From contig PBDP01000005.1 of NCBI GenBank assembly GCA_002718095.1, forward strand, positions 54,685 to 62,141: a stretch of DNA of 7,457 nt, read 5' to 3'. Made by a program: the position numbers and the translations under genes. The DNA comes from Chloroflexota bacterium (lineage in GTDB: Bacteria; Chloroflexota; Dehalococcoidia; Lucifugimonadales; UBA826). A model generated the notes under the pieces. It was not told the DNA's origin, did no database searches, and worked only from the letters and a program-made list of their open reading frames with translations. Positions 5,857 through 7,457 of this stretch are shown here, in pieces. Each line of letters begins with the position of its first letter. The first letter of the stretch is position 1.

Positions 5857-6609
5857 TTAAAGATTCGTTCTCAAGAAAGTAAATATTTTTTCCCAAGCAT
5901 CAATAGCTGAACTTTGATGATAAAGAGGCCTGTCGTAATAAAGAAATCCATGGCCAGCTTCAGCGTATCGATGGAATTCATATTTTTTTCCAAATTCTTT
6001 TAATTCTGATTCGTGTTGATCTACTTGTTCAGGTGTGGGGCTTTGGTCTAAGTTTCCAAATAATCCTAGCATGGGAACATTTAAATCATTTGTAAATGCA
6101 TTCGGTGACACAGGTTGTTTTTCAGTTAATTGTGATTTATCCATTATGACGTTCCCACCCCAACATTCGACAACAGCATTAAAGATGTTTAATTGACAAC
6201 CTGCTAAGAAGGCTTGTCGGCCACCTGAGCATGTTCCAAAAATGCCAACTTTTTTATTTGAATTAGGCAAAGATAAAACGTATTCTGCAGCAGCTTGAGC
6301 ATCTCCCATAGCTTGCTTGTCTGATATTCCTCCATTAGCTCGTACAGATGCGGCAACGTCTTCAGGGGTACCTTTTGCTTCACGAGAATATAAATCAGGA
6401 CTGATTGCAAGATATCCATGATGAGCGAATTTCCGTGTAAATTCGCGGTATAATTCATCCCATCCAGGAAGATGGTGCATTAATACGATCGCAGGAAAAG
6501 GGCCAGCCCCTTCGGGTCTTGCAAAATATGCGTTAATTGATTCTTCATTATGACCTTTTATTGTTATGGTTCCAGCTATCATTCCTTCAAATTGGTCTGT
6601 GGTATACAT
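5857..6609 (-). CDS. Dienelactone hydrolase family protein
   Basis: A 250-aa alpha/beta-hydrolase of the dienelactone hydrolase family, which hydrolyses lactone or ester bonds in the cytoplasm. The triad is visible: nucleophile Cys127 in GTCSGGR, Asp188 in FGNLDQSP and His220 in AGHGF. The N-terminal ARPEGAGPFPAIVLMHHLPG and GYLAISPDLYS match the family core. Classical dienelactone hydrolases have a Glu after the first core strand (Glu36) that activates the Cys. Here the same place reads HHLPGW, so that residue appears to be replaced. The length is usual for the family. AGGAG lies 5 nt before the ATG. The gene sits 24 nt after the divergent aldolase and 25 nt before the DUF6295-like gene, in one cluster. 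The substrate is unknown: dienelactone itself is unlikely without other catechol-pathway genes, and a lactone or ester feeding the aldolase is a guess. Confidence 0.92.
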   Translation of the reverse strand: MYTTDQFEGMIAGTITIKGHNEESINAYFARPEGAGPFPAIVLMHHLPGWDELYREFTRKFAHHGYLAISPDLYSREAKGTPEDVAASVRANGGISDKQAMGDAQAAAEYVLSLPNSNKKVGIFGTCSGGRQAFLAGCQLNIFNAVVECWGGNVIMDKSQLTEKQPVSPNAFTNDLNVPMLGLFGNLDQSPTPEQVDQHESELKEFGKKYEFHRYAEAGHGFLYYDRPLYHQSSAIDAWEKIFTFLRTNL

Positions 6610-6633
6610 CGGGTCTCCTTTTGTATAGGTAAA

Positions 6634-7425
6634 TTATTCGCCTTCCATGGCTCTCAACACTTTCTCTCCTTCTGATTTCCAGAATGTATAAAGTATTAGT
6701 ATGTCTGTGCCCAATGAGAAATGCCTAACTCCCATATCTAGATATTCTTTCATCTCATCAGCAGATTTTATTTCTGCACGAGTAGGGATTCCCATTTTCA
6801 TAGATAATTCAAAAGTCTTCTTTTTGGCAGCTTTTACTTCTGGAGCATCCATTTGTTTAGGTTTTCCTATTCCCATCGAAAAATCTGAGCCACCCCACTG
6901 AGTCATCTCAACCCCAGGTTCTGATAATATTTCCTCTAAATTATCCACAGCTCCTTTTTTTTCTATCATAAAAGCAAGAACTGTGTCTGCAACGTTGTCT
7001 ACATATTCTTGAGAGCCGCCATAGCCCATAAATGAATTTCTTCTTGTTGCTACTCCGTACATTCCTTTATGGTCTGGATGGTCTGGCCTTGCGGCTATTA
7101 TGCAATCTCTAACTTCTTGTATATTCCTAACATCTGTAAATAGAATGCTTTCAAAACCTGCACCGATACCTCTTTGAGCCAAAAATGGCATTAAACTTTG
7201 GTCAATTTTCAACATAGTTCCAAGCTTGTGTAGCTCTGCTGCTCTACACATGTTGTCTAAATCATGTAAGTCGGAAGGGCCATATTCCGCTACAAACTCT
7301 ACATAATCATATATTCCAGTGTGTCCTAAAGCTTCAATTTGAGAAGGCCATACGCTATGTACGTGAGTACTTAATGTGGGTTTACCTTCTTGAAGTTTTT
7401 TCCTTAGTGTATTTTCTTTAACCAT
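6634..7425 (-). CDS. Divergent HpcH/HpaI-family aldolase
   Basis: A 263-aa protein of the HpcH/HpaI aldolase / citrate-lyase-beta-like superfamily. The metal ligands are present: Glu155 in FMIEKKGAVDNLEEIL and Asp181 in GGSDFSMGIG. It aligns without gaps to the aldolase at 3346-4092 up to about residue 75, and there the catalytic His is Tyr48 (AEYGP instead of GEHGP) and Arg73 is Lys73. The VPHV strand is FTDV. The reaction may therefore differ from pyruvate aldol cleavage. The start is ATG 7425, 4 nt after a strong GGAGG. An in-frame ATG at 7449 would add eight residues (MKLNIGGD) with no visible ribosome-binding site, so it is less likely. It is the first visible gene of a three-gene cluster. 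The promoter, or an upstream operon gene, lies outside the window. Confidence 0.85.
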   Translation of the reverse strand: MVKENTLRKKLQEGKPTLSTHVHSVWPSQIEALGHTGIYDYVEFVAEYGPSDLHDLDNMCRAAELHKLGTMLKIDQSLMPFLAQRGIGAGFESILFTDVRNIQEVRDCIIAARPDHPDHKGMYGVATRRNSFMGYGGSQEYVDNVADTVLAFMIEKKGAVDNLEEILSEPGVEMTQWGGSDFSMGIGKPKQMDAPEVKAAKKKTFELSMKMGIPTRAEIKSADEMKEYLDMGVRHFSLGTDILILYTFWKSEGEKVLRAMEGE

Positions 7426-7429
7426 GTCT

Positions 7430-7434
7430 CCTCC
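7430..7434 (-). promoter_or_regulatory. Shine-Dalgarno GGAGG setting the divergent aldolase start
   Basis: GGAGG on the minus strand, 4 nt before ATG 7425. It lies inside the longer in-frame version of the ORF that begins at 7449, and that upstream ATG is preceded only by ACAAGAT. The site therefore marks 7425 as the true start. Confidence 0.75.
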
Positions 7435-7457
7435 AATATTTAATTTCATATCTTGTA

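Noticed and set aside
6204-6458. Minus-strand 84-codon ORF within the hydrolase gene
   Set aside because: It overlaps the catalytic region of the hydrolase in another frame, so it is a shadow and not a frameshift, because the hydrolase frame is intact end to end.
6701-6901. Plus-strand 66-codon ORF within the divergent aldolase
   Set aside because: It is antisense to the metal-ligand region of the aldolase, with no start signals.
7426-7449. Longer N-terminus for the divergent aldolase (ATG 7449)
   Set aside because: The strong GGAGG lies inside this extension and is correctly spaced for ATG 7425; the upstream ATG has no ribosome-binding site.
1-7457. CRISPR arrays, tRNAs, insertion-sequence ends, riboswitches
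   Set aside because: No spaced direct repeats, cloverleaf patterns, transposase motifs or long structured leaders were found; gaps between genes are under 100 nt throughout.

Overview
This AT-rich window (roughly 35-38% G+C by eye) looks like a chromosomal segment of a free-living heterotrophic bacterium. It holds two compact gene clusters for catabolism of sugar acids or related hydroxy/oxo-acids. There are no tRNAs, rRNAs, insertion sequences, phage genes or CRISPR arrays. The gene mix is paralogous HpcH/HpaI aldolases, D-2-hydroxyacid dehydrogenases, an SMP-30 lactonase, a dienelactone hydrolase and a lipoprotein with a Thr-Pro linker. With the low G+C, this suggests a marine Chloroflexota, possibly of the SAR202 type. 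That placement is inference from gene content and was not tested phylogenetically.

Layout: (1) 1-168 (+) is the C-terminal end of a D-2-hydroxyacid dehydrogenase. (2) 187-1068 (+) is a secreted lipoprotein with a possible LppX/LolA-like fold. (3) 5094-1074 (-) is a five-gene operon with gaps of only 15-26 nt. In transcription order it encodes a D-2-hydroxyacid dehydrogenase, an HpcH/HpaI aldolase, a 2-keto-3-deoxygluconate kinase-like PfkB kinase, an unrecognised 106-aa small protein and an SMP-30/gluconolactonase. (4) 5189-5557 (+) is a YbaN/DUF454 membrane protein, divergent from the operon across a 94-nt intergenic region. That region contains a palindromic -10 box readable on both strands. 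(5) 7425-5559 (-) is a second cluster encoding a divergent HpcH/HpaI-family aldolase, a dienelactone-hydrolase-family hydrolase and a small DUF6295-like protein.

Working model (inference): in the large operon the lactonase opens a sugar lactone to an aldonate. A dehydratase, not encoded here, would make a 2-keto-3-deoxy acid. The kinase and aldolase would then process it to pyruvate plus an aldehyde, and the dehydrogenase would reduce or oxidise a hydroxy/oxo-acid by-product. The second cluster could perform an analogous hydrolysis-plus-cleavage on another substrate. Its aldolase keeps the two metal ligands but has Tyr and Lys where the first aldolase has the family's His base and Arg, so its chemistry may differ.

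The clearest points for follow-up are that aldolase active site, the symmetric divergent promoter, the missing dehydratase, and the two small conserved-looking proteins of unknown function. Nothing here amounts to a clearly new defence or mobile system.
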